In this document: positions 41,358 through 48,747 of the stretch, piece by piece
Numbering within the stretch: position 1 is the first letter of the stretch
How the letters are laid out: every line of letters begins with the position of its first letter
From: Exiguobacterium sp.
Lineage (GTDB): Bacteria; Bacillota; Bacilli; Exiguobacteriales; Exiguobacteriaceae
Assembly: GCF_020832205.1 (NCBI RefSeq)
Contig: NZ_JAFIFD010000042.1
Coordinates: 54,659 to 118,658, forward strand
Length of the DNA: 64,000 bases
Direction: 5' to 3'
Position numbers and translations under genes: made by a program
Notes under the pieces: generated by a model
Database searches by the model: none
What the model was told of the DNA's origin: nothing
Seen by the model: only the letters and a program-made list of their open reading frames with translations

Positions 41358-42279
41358 GGAGTGGATGGCATCGGTCGGAGCGAAAGCCGTGCGACTCGAT
41401 GAGCCGCTCGCCGGACGGGTCGCCTCGCTCGTCATCGGAGACGATGCACTCCAGGGGTCCGAAGTCGTAGCGCTGCTCCAAATCGATCACTTGATGAACA
41501 AACGTTTTGATGAGTGTTCGAGCGGAGAGCGGCAACTCGTCCGCATTGCCCATGCGTTGACGAATCGACCGCAAGCGCTTGTGCTGTTCGAACCGTTCCG
41601 TCATCTCGATCGCTATCGACGGGAACATTTGACGATGTTGTTAGAGCGGCTTGCAAAGCTCAACGTAAAAATCGCTTTTACCGAGCGGGCCCGGGAGACG
41701 GGGACGCCCCCTTCGTTTTCGGTCATCTCGTCGCGGGGGGAAGGTACGATCGACGTTCGCGACGTCTCCTATCGTCACCCGCTGCAACCGGTCTATGCCG
41801 TCGAACACGTCACGTTCGCGTCGGACGGCCCGGGTTTGACAGCGTTCATCGGTTCGAATGGCAGCGGCAAGTCGACGCTTCTTGAACTGATGGCGAAAAG
41901 CGTAAGACCGCTTCAAGGGAAACTGAAGCTGTCGTCGCGTCCCGTCTATCTTCCGCCCGAAGAAGAATACGGACCGTTCCCGGAAGCACCGAAGCGACGT
42001 GTCGAGCAGTTGAAGGCGGTGCTCGTTTCTGAAGCCCCGCTCTTTCTTCTCGATGAGCCGACCGTCGGCCTGACCGACCAGGAGCGAGCGGGTTTCCTCA
42101 ACGCCTTGGTCGAGAAAAGCCGAACAGCGTGTCTCATCTGTGCGACCCACGACGCGGCGATACTCGCTGCCGCTGACCGGATCGTCGCCTTGTCGAACGG
42201 CAGGGTCGTGTTTTATGGCACGTATGAACTGTTTTTAGAACGGAGTATGGTATGGTCACATTCATCGTCGCTGTCTTGA
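41320..42279 (+). CDS. Unusual tandem ECF-type ABC ATPase with complementary halves
   Basis: Predicted energising subunit, 319 aa. The first half (about 1-140) has an ABC signature SSGERQLVRIAHAL but no Walker A or Q-loop, and its Walker B is degraded (LVLFEPF, Asp replaced by Phe). The second half (about 145-319) has Walker A GSNGSGKST, Walker B FLLDEPTVGL and switch His ATHD, but its helical subdomain and signature are missing: YLPPEEEYGPFP leads almost directly into RRVEQLKAVLVSEAPL. Together the halves would make exactly one complete ATP site. AAAGGAGGG before ATG 41320 shows that the gene truly begins here, so it is not a 5'-truncated longer gene. Confidence 0.78.
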   Translation: MHWLSSEDTRDVEEWMASVGAKAVRLDEPLAGRVASLVIGDDALQGSEVVALLQIDHLMNKRFDECSSGERQLVRIAHALTNRPQALVLFEPFRHLDRYRREHLTMLLERLAKLNVKIAFTERARETGTPPSFSVISSRGEGTIDVRDVSYRHPLQPVYAVEHVTFASDGPGLTAFIGSNGSGKSTLLELMAKSVRPLQGKLKLSSRPVYLPPEEEYGPFPEAPKRRVEQLKAVLVSEAPLFLLDEPTVGLTDQERAGFLNALVEKSRTACLICATHDAAILAAADRIVALSNGRVVFYGTYELFLERSMVWSHSSSLS

Positions 42280-42797
42280 CGGCATATCTGCTCATGTCAA
42301 AATTTGAACGGACGAAGACACCGATCGCGGTGTTGACCCAGTTGCTCGCCGTAGCGGTAATCGGGCGCTGGTTGTTCGTCGCCATCCCGAACGTACAGCC
42401 GACGACGGCGCTCATCATGATGACCGCGCTTTACTTCGGATGGACGAGTGCGGCGATGCTCGCGTTGTTCGTCCCGGTGTTGTCCGGCCTGTTGCTCGGA
42501 CTTGGACCGTTCGTGTTGTATCAGTTTCTCGGATGGTTGCTCGTCGTGACGGTCGTCGTCGTGTTGCGTCCCTTGTTGAGGCGGTCTATAGTCCTCCTTG
42601 GCCTCGTCGGCCTCGGCTCAGGTTTTTTATTCGGTTGGACGACGAACTTGTCGTACGCGGAAGTGATCGGCACTGATTTTTTGAACTTGCTCGTCTTAAG
42701 TGTGCCGTTTGATCTCGCACACGGAATCGGCAACGTTTTCTTCTTGATCGTCTTACGTGAGTTGTTCGTCCGCATATTTGTGCGGGACGAAGGGTAA
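42252..42797 (+). CDS. ECF transporter S-like component
   Basis: Membrane protein of 181 aa, almost wholly hydrophobic with about six helices (for example VTFIVAVLTAYLLMS, LTQLLAVAVIGRWLFVAI, ALYFGWTSAAMLALFVPVL and the block near 85-105). Size, helix number and position after the ATPase fit a substrate-capture (S) component. It overlaps the ATPase gene by 28 bases. No signature allows the ligand to be named; the DUF4430 partner suggests a tetrapyrrole or similar ligand, as inference. Confidence 0.65.
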   Translation: MVTFIVAVLTAYLLMSKFERTKTPIAVLTQLLAVAVIGRWLFVAIPNVQPTTALIMMTALYFGWTSAAMLALFVPVLSGLLLGLGPFVLYQFLGWLLVVTVVVVLRPLLRRSIVLLGLVGLGSGFLFGWTTNLSYAEVIGTDFLNLLVLSVPFDLAHGIGNVFFLIVLRELFVRIFVRDEG

Positions 42798-42825
42798 ATG
42801 AATGAAAAGGGCGAGGTGATCGGTC

Positions 42826-43149
42826 GTGGGTGAATACATCAATCTAGTCGAAATCGGGATGTTTTTGTTTATCGGACTGTTGTTCATGGGGCTCCACATC
42901 TTTTTCATCGTGCGTCGATACTTGCGGACGCGCTATGCGATGGTCGGCGTGCTCGCGTCAAGTGTCTGGCCGGCGCTCATGATCGTCTTATCCGTTCAAA
43001 ATATTGAGCTCGTCCCCGCATTGACGTCAGAACGTGTGACGGCCGAAGCGGTGATCGCCTGGTCGATCGCCTTGTCGACGGCGTTCATGCTCTTGATCCC
43101 GGCCGGCGTCTTCCTCGTCCGGATGTATCGGTTGTCACGCGAGACATAA
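42826..43149 (+). CDS. Hypothetical membrane protein
   Basis: Protein of 107 aa, not recognised, with three hydrophobic helices at about residues 8-30, 38-58 and 72-98 and a short Arg-rich tail. The start is GTG at 42826, preceded by GAGGTGATCGGTC with good spacing. It is 28 bases downstream of the S-like gene on the same strand and ends at a strong bidirectional terminator, so it may be the last gene of the ECF operon. Confidence 0.65.
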   Translation: MGEYINLVEIGMFLFIGLLFMGLHIFFIVRRYLRTRYAMVGVLASSVWPALMIVLSVQNIELVPALTSERVTAEAVIAWSIALSTAFMLLIPAGVFLVRMYRLSRET

Positions 43150-43190
43150 AAAAACGTAAAGCGCAACGGTTGTGCGCTTTACGTTTTTTT
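43149..43190. terminator. Bidirectional terminator
   Basis: Perfect stem AACGTAAAGCGCA (43153-43165) with TGCGCTTTACGTT (43173-43185), flanked by A and T tracts, between convergent genes. Confidence 0.9.
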
Positions 43191-43984
43191 TATGGGGTCG
43201 GTACTTGTTCGACCGCTGCGTCGGTCGGTTTTTGGAAACGTCGTAAAATCTCAAGGCTGATCGCGCGCGGCATCAGTTTCGCAGCAGCGACGAGCAGCTG
43301 ATTCGATACGCCTGGAATGACGACGCGCTTGTTGTTCATGACGCCTTTGTAGCCGAAGAAGGCGACGAGGTGCGATGGCATCTTCGAGACCATCATCTCG
43401 CTGCCGGCCCGGTTGAAGAACCCCGTGTCGGTCGGTCCGGGACAGAGGACGCTGACGTGGACGCCTGTATCTTTCACTTCGGCATGCAGCGCTTCGGTGA
43501 GAGAGAGGACGTACGCTTTCGTCGCGTAATAGACCGCCATATAAGGGCCAGGTTGGAACGCCGCGACCGAAGCAACGTTTAACACATACCCATAGTTGCG
43601 GCGGACCATGTCCGGCAAATAGGCTTTCGTCAATTCAGTCAACGCGTTCACGTTCAAGCGGACCTGTTCGGCCTCGACTTCCGGATCAAGGTCGATAAAC
43701 TCTCCCGCGGTGCCGAACCCGGCGTTGTTGATTAAAAAGTCGACGGTCAGGCCGGCGTCTTCGATGGCGCTTGTCAGGCGTGTGGCGGCGTTATGTTCGG
43801 ACAAGTCGAGGGCGAAGACATGCACGTTGACGCGATATCTTTTTTCGAGTACTTTTTTCAATTCGTGCAAACGGGGCTCATTGCGAGAAACGAGAATACA
43901 GTCGAATCCGTCCCGTGCCGCCAAGACGGCAAGGTCGAGCCCGATTCCGGTCGAGGCTCCAGTGATTAAGGCGGTTTTTGTCAA
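43190..43984 (-). CDS. SDR family oxidoreductase
   Basis: Short-chain dehydrogenase of 264 aa of unknown substrate, resembling the DltE/YqjQ-like group. NAD(P) loop TGASTGIGLDLA (about 8-19), NNAGFGTAGEF (about 85-95), active-site Ser in NVASVAAFQPGPYMAVYYATKAY with the YxxxK reading YYATK, and CPGPTDTGFF. A C-terminal extension of about 40 residues after the SDR core (VVIPGVSNQLLVAAAKLMP) is seen in SDRs that associate with membranes. GAAGGAGTGGAC precedes the start. Confidence 0.83.
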   Translation of the reverse strand: MTKTALITGASTGIGLDLAVLAARDGFDCILVSRNEPRLHELKKVLEKRYRVNVHVFALDLSEHNAATRLTSAIEDAGLTVDFLINNAGFGTAGEFIDLDPEVEAEQVRLNVNALTELTKAYLPDMVRRNYGYVLNVASVAAFQPGPYMAVYYATKAYVLSLTEALHAEVKDTGVHVSVLCPGPTDTGFFNRAGSEMMVSKMPSHLVAFFGYKGVMNNKRVVIPGVSNQLLVAAAKLMPRAISLEILRRFQKPTDAAVEQVPTP

Positions 43985-44134
43985 AATCGTCCACTCCTTC
44001 GAAATAAAAAGTCATACATTGTTACTGATTTCTTCACGAGTTGTTAAATTCCTGCCCGGTCGCCACATCGAAACGTATGCTAGAGTATAGCAAGAATATG
44101 TGATTAGACTCACAAAGTGAGGAGAAGAAACCAG

Positions 44135-45037
44135 ATGATGATTCAGCTAGTGACTACGGCACAAAGCGTCGAGCAAGCAGAGGCGTTAATCATGGCGGGC
44201 TCCGACCGCCTCTATATCGGAGAATCGAAATACGGGTTACGTCACAAAGGTGACTGGTCGCTCCCGGCTGTGCGAGAAGTCACAGCCATCGCCCATCGAT
44301 ATGGCAAGGAAGTGACGGTCGCCGTCAATAATTTGATGCATAACGAGCAAATCGAGACGTTGCCTGATTATTTACAGGAACTCAAGGCGATCGGAATCGA
44401 CAGTGTCACGGCCGGTGATCCGGGCGCAATCCGCATGATCCGTAATGCCAATATCCCCTATTGGTATGACGCTCAAACGCTCGTCACGTCGGCGCGTCAC
44501 ATTCAGTTTTGGGGCAAGCGTGACGCCATCGGGGCGGTAGCGGCTCGTGAAGTGACGTTGACCGAGCTCGGGATGATTCAACAGCAGATTGGGTTGCCGG
44601 TCGAGGTGCAAGTGTATGGTCCGACGTGCATTCATCATTCGAAACGCCCGCTCTTGACGAACTATTTCAATGAGATCGGGCGGTCGAATCCGGCAGCCGA
44701 GGCGCGCGAGTATTATGTGAGCGAACCGACGGATGCCGACAGTCGCTACCCCGTCTATCAAGATGAGAACGGAACGCACGTCTTCTCTGAAGATTTGACG
44801 CTCATGGGTCAACTGCCTACGCTCTTAAAAGGCGGGTTGCACACATGGAAACTCGAAGGATGGCATGCAGGAGAGGCGTTCGTCGATATCGTCCACCTGT
44901 TCGACAAGGCCCGGTCAGATCTATTAAACGGTCGGTTCGATCGTCACGTCATGGAACGACGTCTTGCCGAACTTCAACCTGAACAATTCCGGCTCGGGAC
45001 CGGACTGTTGTTACGAAATCCAGAAGAGATCAAGTGA
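44135..45037 (+). CDS. U32 peptidase-family protein TrhP1/YrrN-like
   Basis: Protein of 300 aa of the U32 family. In B. subtilis the paired YrrN and YrrO proteins (TrhP1, TrhP2) are needed for 5-hydroxyuridine at tRNA position 34. The N-terminal domain has VTTAQSVEQAEALIMAGSDR and GLRHKGDWSLPAV; conserved VTAGDPGAIRMIR and YGPTCIHHSKRPLLTNYF (about 170-187) are typical of the shorter partner. GAGGAGA (44120-44126) fits ATG 44135 or 44138. The next gene, the longer partner, begins ten bases after its stop. The trmR methylase gene usually found with them is not adjacent. Confidence 0.87.
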   Translation: MMIQLVTTAQSVEQAEALIMAGSDRLYIGESKYGLRHKGDWSLPAVREVTAIAHRYGKEVTVAVNNLMHNEQIETLPDYLQELKAIGIDSVTAGDPGAIRMIRNANIPYWYDAQTLVTSARHIQFWGKRDAIGAVAAREVTLTELGMIQQQIGLPVEVQVYGPTCIHHSKRPLLTNYFNEIGRSNPAAEAREYYVSEPTDADSRYPVYQDENGTHVFSEDLTLMGQLPTLLKGGLHTWKLEGWHAGEAFVDIVHLFDKARSDLLNGRFDRHVMERRLAELQPEQFRLGTGLLLRNPEEIK

Positions 45038-45047
45038 GGGAACTGAG

Positions 45048-46298
45048 ATGAGAAAACGTCCAGAATTATTAGCACCAGCCGGGAACTTAGAAAAATTAAA
45101 AATGGCCATTCTATATGGGGCCGATGCGGTCTTTATCGGGGGTCAACAGTTCGGACTCCGTTCCCGCGCCGGTAACTTCGGTTACGAAGAGATGGCCGAA
45201 GGAGTCGCGTTCGCTCATGAACGTGGGGCAAAAGTATATGTCGCCGCGAACATGGTGACGCATGAAGGGGACATCGAAGGAGCCGGCGAGTTCTTTTGTA
45301 AACTTCGTGACATCGGCATCGATGCCGTCATCGTCTCCGATCCGGCCATGATTGAGGTCTGTCTCACGGACGCGCCGGGTCTCCCGGTGCACTTGTCGAC
45401 ACAGGCATCGGCGACGAACTATGAGACGCTCCGTTTTTGGCAAGAGGAAGGACTAGAGCGGATCGTCCTCGCGCGCGAAGTATCGATGGAAGAGATCAAA
45501 GAGATGAAACGGCAAGTCGACGTCGAAATCGAGACGTTCGTCCATGGGGCGATGTGCATCTCCTACTCGGGCCGTTGCACGTTATCGAACCATATGGCGC
45601 TCCGCGATGCGAACCGAGGCGGCTGCGCTCAGTCGTGTCGCTGGAAATATGGCTTTTTTGAAGCGGACGAGCTGTTGACCGACGAGATGGCGGCACGCGA
45701 CGAGGAACCGTTCTCGATGAGTTCGGTCGATTTGGCGATGGTACGCCACATTCCTGACCTTGTCGACGCCGGTGTCGACAGTTTGAAAGTGGAAGGACGG
45801 ATGAAGTCGATCCACTACGTGGCGACCGTTTGTAACGTCTATCGTCAAGTCATCGACGCGTATTGCGAGGATCCTGCCGGGTTCGTGTTCGATCCGGCGT
45901 GGGAGGAAGAAATCTGGAAAGCGGCACAACGAGAACTCGCGACCGGATTTTATTACGGCGTGCCAACGGAGAACGAGCAATTGTTCGGAAAACCGCGCGC
46001 CATCCCGCAATATGCGTTTGCGGCACGCGTCATCGCGTACGACCCGACGACGCAAATGGCGACACTTGAGCAGCGAAACTATTTCCGTCGCGGCGAAGAG
46101 GTCGAGTTTTTCGGTCCAGGCTTCGTTCGCTTCACCCAGCGTGTCGAAGAGATATGGGATGAAGAAGGCACACCGATCGAGACGGCACATCAAGCGATGA
46201 TGACGGTCAACATCAAAGTCGACAAACCGGTCGCGACTGATTATATTATGCGGAAACGGAAAGTGGCCGCAGGCGAGCTCGTCCGAAGCGGGAGCTGA
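45048..46298 (+). CDS. U32 peptidase-family protein TrhP2/YrrO-like
   Basis: Longer partner of the tRNA hydroxylation pair, 416 aa. It begins MRKRPELLAPAGNLEKLKMA and holds the U32 signature region ETFVHGAMCISYSGRC (about 163-178) with the conserved cysteines continuing in GCAQSCRWKY, which are suited to bind an iron-sulfur cluster or zinc; SLKVEGRMKSIHYVA (about 245-259) is also typical. The prephenate supply from the shikimate pathway is reported to support this modification. GAGGGAACTGAG before ATG 45048 sets the start. Confidence 0.88.
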   Translation: MRKRPELLAPAGNLEKLKMAILYGADAVFIGGQQFGLRSRAGNFGYEEMAEGVAFAHERGAKVYVAANMVTHEGDIEGAGEFFCKLRDIGIDAVIVSDPAMIEVCLTDAPGLPVHLSTQASATNYETLRFWQEEGLERIVLAREVSMEEIKEMKRQVDVEIETFVHGAMCISYSGRCTLSNHMALRDANRGGCAQSCRWKYGFFEADELLTDEMAARDEEPFSMSSVDLAMVRHIPDLVDAGVDSLKVEGRMKSIHYVATVCNVYRQVIDAYCEDPAGFVFDPAWEEEIWKAAQRELATGFYYGVPTENEQLFGKPRAIPQYAFAARVIAYDPTTQMATLEQRNYFRRGEEVEFFGPGFVRFTQRVEEIWDEEGTPIETAHQAMMTVNIKVDKPVATDYIMRKRKVAAGELVRSGS

Positions 46299-46379
46299 CA
46301 CATCCCGTAAGACAACATAGTCGACCGTTCCATTCAATCTTGCTACCCTATTAGCATAAGAGATGGAGGGGATGGAAAG

Positions 46380-47759
46380 ATGAACCAAAATACAGAGCAG
46401 CTTCGGACCGAGCCGATTGGACGGTTGTTGTTCAAACTGTCTCTCCCGGCGATGGTCGGGATGCTCGTGACGGCGCTCTACAACATCATCGATACGATAT
46501 TCGTCGCACGGGGCATCGGGGCGTCAGCAGTCGCGGCAATCGGTATCGCCTTTCCGATTCAAATGATCTTGATGGCGGTCTCGAGTGCGGTCGGGTTAGG
46601 GGGCGCGTCGATCAGCTCACGGAAGCTCGGGAAAGGCGACGACGCCGGCGCGGCCGTCACGTTCATGAACGTCCTCGTCTTAGTCGGCGTGTTCGCCGCA
46701 TTTGCGGTCAGCTCTGCCTTCTTCATGCTCGACTCGATTCTGACCGTCTTCGGGGCGACGTCAGCCATCATGGAACTGAGTCAACAATACTTATCGGTCG
46801 TGCTCATCAGTTCCCCGTTCTTCATGTTCACGCTTGCGGCGAGCGCGATGGTGCGGGCTGAAGGTCAGGCGCCGTACCAGATGAAAGTCATGCTGACGAC
46901 GGTCGTCGTCAACTTGGTCACCACGCCGCTCTTCATCTTCACGTTCGGATGGGGGATTTACGGGGCAGCCTGGTCGACGGCGCTCGCCCAAGTCGTCGGT
47001 TCGATTCTCATGTTGCGCTTCTTCTTTTCAAAAAATCGCCGAACCGCGCTCGACTTCCAGTGGCGGAAGTTTCGGTTGCGGGTCGGCGAATTAAAAGAGA
47101 TCATGGCCATCGGTTCGTCCTCGTTCATCATGATGGTGTCCCAATCGATTTTATTCGTTTGTGTCAACGTCATGCTCGGGACGTATGGCGGCACCGAAGA
47201 GCTCGCCATCTTTGCGATCATCAATAAGTTCATGGCGCTCGTCGGTATGCCGATCATGGGCATCGTCCAAGGGATGCAGCCGATCGTCGGCTACAACTAT
47301 GGGGCGAGACAGTTCGAGCGGATGCGCGAGACGATTTGGACGGCGCTTCGAGCCGGACTCGCCATCGCCGTCTTGATTTGGCTGACGCTCCAGCTGTTCC
47401 CGAACCCGCTCATGCGCATGTTCACGACCGACCAACAGCTCATTGCCGGCGGTGTGACGGCGATTCATGTCTTGTTCGCCGTCTCGTTCTTGCCGAGCGT
47501 GCAAATGCTCGTCAACGGCATTTACCAATCGCTCGGGAAAGCCCGAGTGGCGATGTTCTTGTCGCTGTCGCGGCAGACGCTCTACACGATTCCGCTCGTC
47601 TTCATCTTGCCGTCGTTCTTCGGTGTGTTCGGCGTCTGGCTCGCTTTCCCGATCGCTGACGCCATGACGTTTTTGACGGCGGTCGGCATGGCGATTTGGG
47701 ACCGGAAACTTTTATTCCGGCCGGCCGAAGAAGAAGTCAAACAAGCAACCAATTTATGA
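46380..47759 (+). CDS. MATE family efflux transporter
   Basis: Multidrug and toxic compound extrusion protein, 459 aa with about 12 membrane helices in two six-helix bundles. N-terminus PIGRLLFKLSLPAMVGMLVT, followed by ALYNIIDTIFVARGIG and the duplicated family motif again in the second bundle as GMPIMGIVQGMQPIVGYNYG (about 285-304). Substrate and coupling ion are unknown. GGAGGGGATGGAAAG precedes the ATG. Its last six bases overlap the convergent DMT transporter gene. Confidence 0.92.
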   Translation: MNQNTEQLRTEPIGRLLFKLSLPAMVGMLVTALYNIIDTIFVARGIGASAVAAIGIAFPIQMILMAVSSAVGLGGASISSRKLGKGDDAGAAVTFMNVLVLVGVFAAFAVSSAFFMLDSILTVFGATSAIMELSQQYLSVVLISSPFFMFTLAASAMVRAEGQAPYQMKVMLTTVVVNLVTTPLFIFTFGWGIYGAAWSTALAQVVGSILMLRFFFSKNRRTALDFQWRKFRLRVGELKEIMAIGSSSFIMMVSQSILFVCVNVMLGTYGGTEELAIFAIINKFMALVGMPIMGIVQGMQPIVGYNYGARQFERMRETIWTALRAGLAIAVLIWLTLQLFPNPLMRMFTTDQQLIAGGVTAIHVLFAVSFLPSVQMLVNGIYQSLGKARVAMFLSLSRQTLYTIPLVFILPSFFGVFGVWLAFPIADAMTFLTAVGMAIWDRKLLFRPAEEEVKQATNL

Positions 47760-48623
47760 AGCGGCGTCCGTTCTGGCTGAACGGGCGTCTTCTTTTAGGA
47801 ACAAATAAATCCCGCCGAGCAGGACGGCCGCTCCGATCCATTGGAACGGGCCGAGACGTTCTTCGAAGAAGACGAAGCCAAACAACATCCCCCAGAGCGC
47901 TTCTCCGAGAATGGTGATGCTGACGACGGTCGCGCTCACGCGGGCGAGCGCATAGTTGAACAAGTTATGCCCGAGAAGCGTCGGGAAAAAGGCGAGGGCG
48001 ATAAAGTACCACCAGTTGACCGTTTCGAAAGCCACAAACGTCGTGTCGCGAACGAGCAACATGAAACCGAGGACGAACGTTGCGACGATGTAGACGCTAA
48101 ACGAATAGTCGTTCGTCTTCATCTCGGTCCGCACGTGTTGACCGACGAGCCAATAGCCGGCAATCAAGATGGCGGCCGCCAAGGCGAGGGCGTCACCGAT
48201 GAGCGCGTCCCGACCGAGCTGGAAATCGCCGGCCGCGACGAGCATGCCGCCGAGAACGGCGATGAGTGCGAACGTGAGCCCTCTTGGGGTAGGTCGTTTT
48301 TTAAAGAACAGGGCGTTCCCGATCAACACGAAGATTGGACTCGACGTGACGAACAACGTTGAACTGGCGACGGTCGTATAGTCGAGCGATAAAAACCATA
48401 ACCAAAAGTGGAAAGCGAGCAATATACCGCTGAGCCCGATGGCGTACCGCGTGTTCGTCCGTAACGAGATGAGCGAGCGATAGTCGAGAAACGGCAACAA
48501 CATGAGGCTTGAGAAGAGCATGCGGTAAAAAGCGGCCGTCTCAGCCGGAGCGGACGTCCATTTGACGAAGAGGACGCTCGTCGACAAGAAGAAGACAGCA
48601 GCGAAAAGAATCAAATAAGACAA
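47754..48623 (-). CDS. DMT superfamily (EamA) transporter
   Basis: Drug/metabolite transporter of 289 aa with about ten membrane helices forming two EamA repeats (about residues 5-125 and 140-280). Motifs ETAAFYRMLFSSLMLLP and GEALWGMLFGFVFFEERLG are typical of the repeat ends. The start is TTG at 48623, decided by AAAGGGGGA seven bases upstream; longer in-frame extensions run into topB on the other strand. Substrate unknown. It is divergent from topB and convergent with the MATE gene. Confidence 0.85.
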   Translation of the reverse strand: MSYLILFAAVFFLSTSVLFVKWTSAPAETAAFYRMLFSSLMLLPFLDYRSLISLRTNTRYAIGLSGILLAFHFWLWFLSLDYTTVASSTLFVTSSPIFVLIGNALFFKKRPTPRGLTFALIAVLGGMLVAAGDFQLGRDALIGDALALAAAILIAGYWLVGQHVRTEMKTNDYSFSVYIVATFVLGFMLLVRDTTFVAFETVNWWYFIALAFFPTLLGHNLFNYALARVSATVVSITILGEALWGMLFGFVFFEERLGPFQWIGAAVLLGGIYLFLKEDARSARTDAAS

Positions 48624-48747
48624 ACGATGGTCCCCCTTTTGTATGTATGTAATCCTCCTAATGATATAGTAAAATGACAGAGCGACCAACAAAAACTCGG
48701 ATCGTGACGCGAAGAATTGCGGAGGCGTCACACAAGAAAGGAACGAT

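Noticed and set aside
46299..46379. Regulatory hairpin before the MATE gene (TGCTA...TAGCA)
   Set aside because: Only a five-bp arm in a short intergenic region, without T-run or promoter alignment; not distinguishable from chance.
47841..48362. A 173-codon plus-strand ORF opposite the DMT transporter
   Set aside because: Highly charged shadow of a hydrophobic protein; no ribosome binding site, and the minus-strand frame has clear membrane helices.
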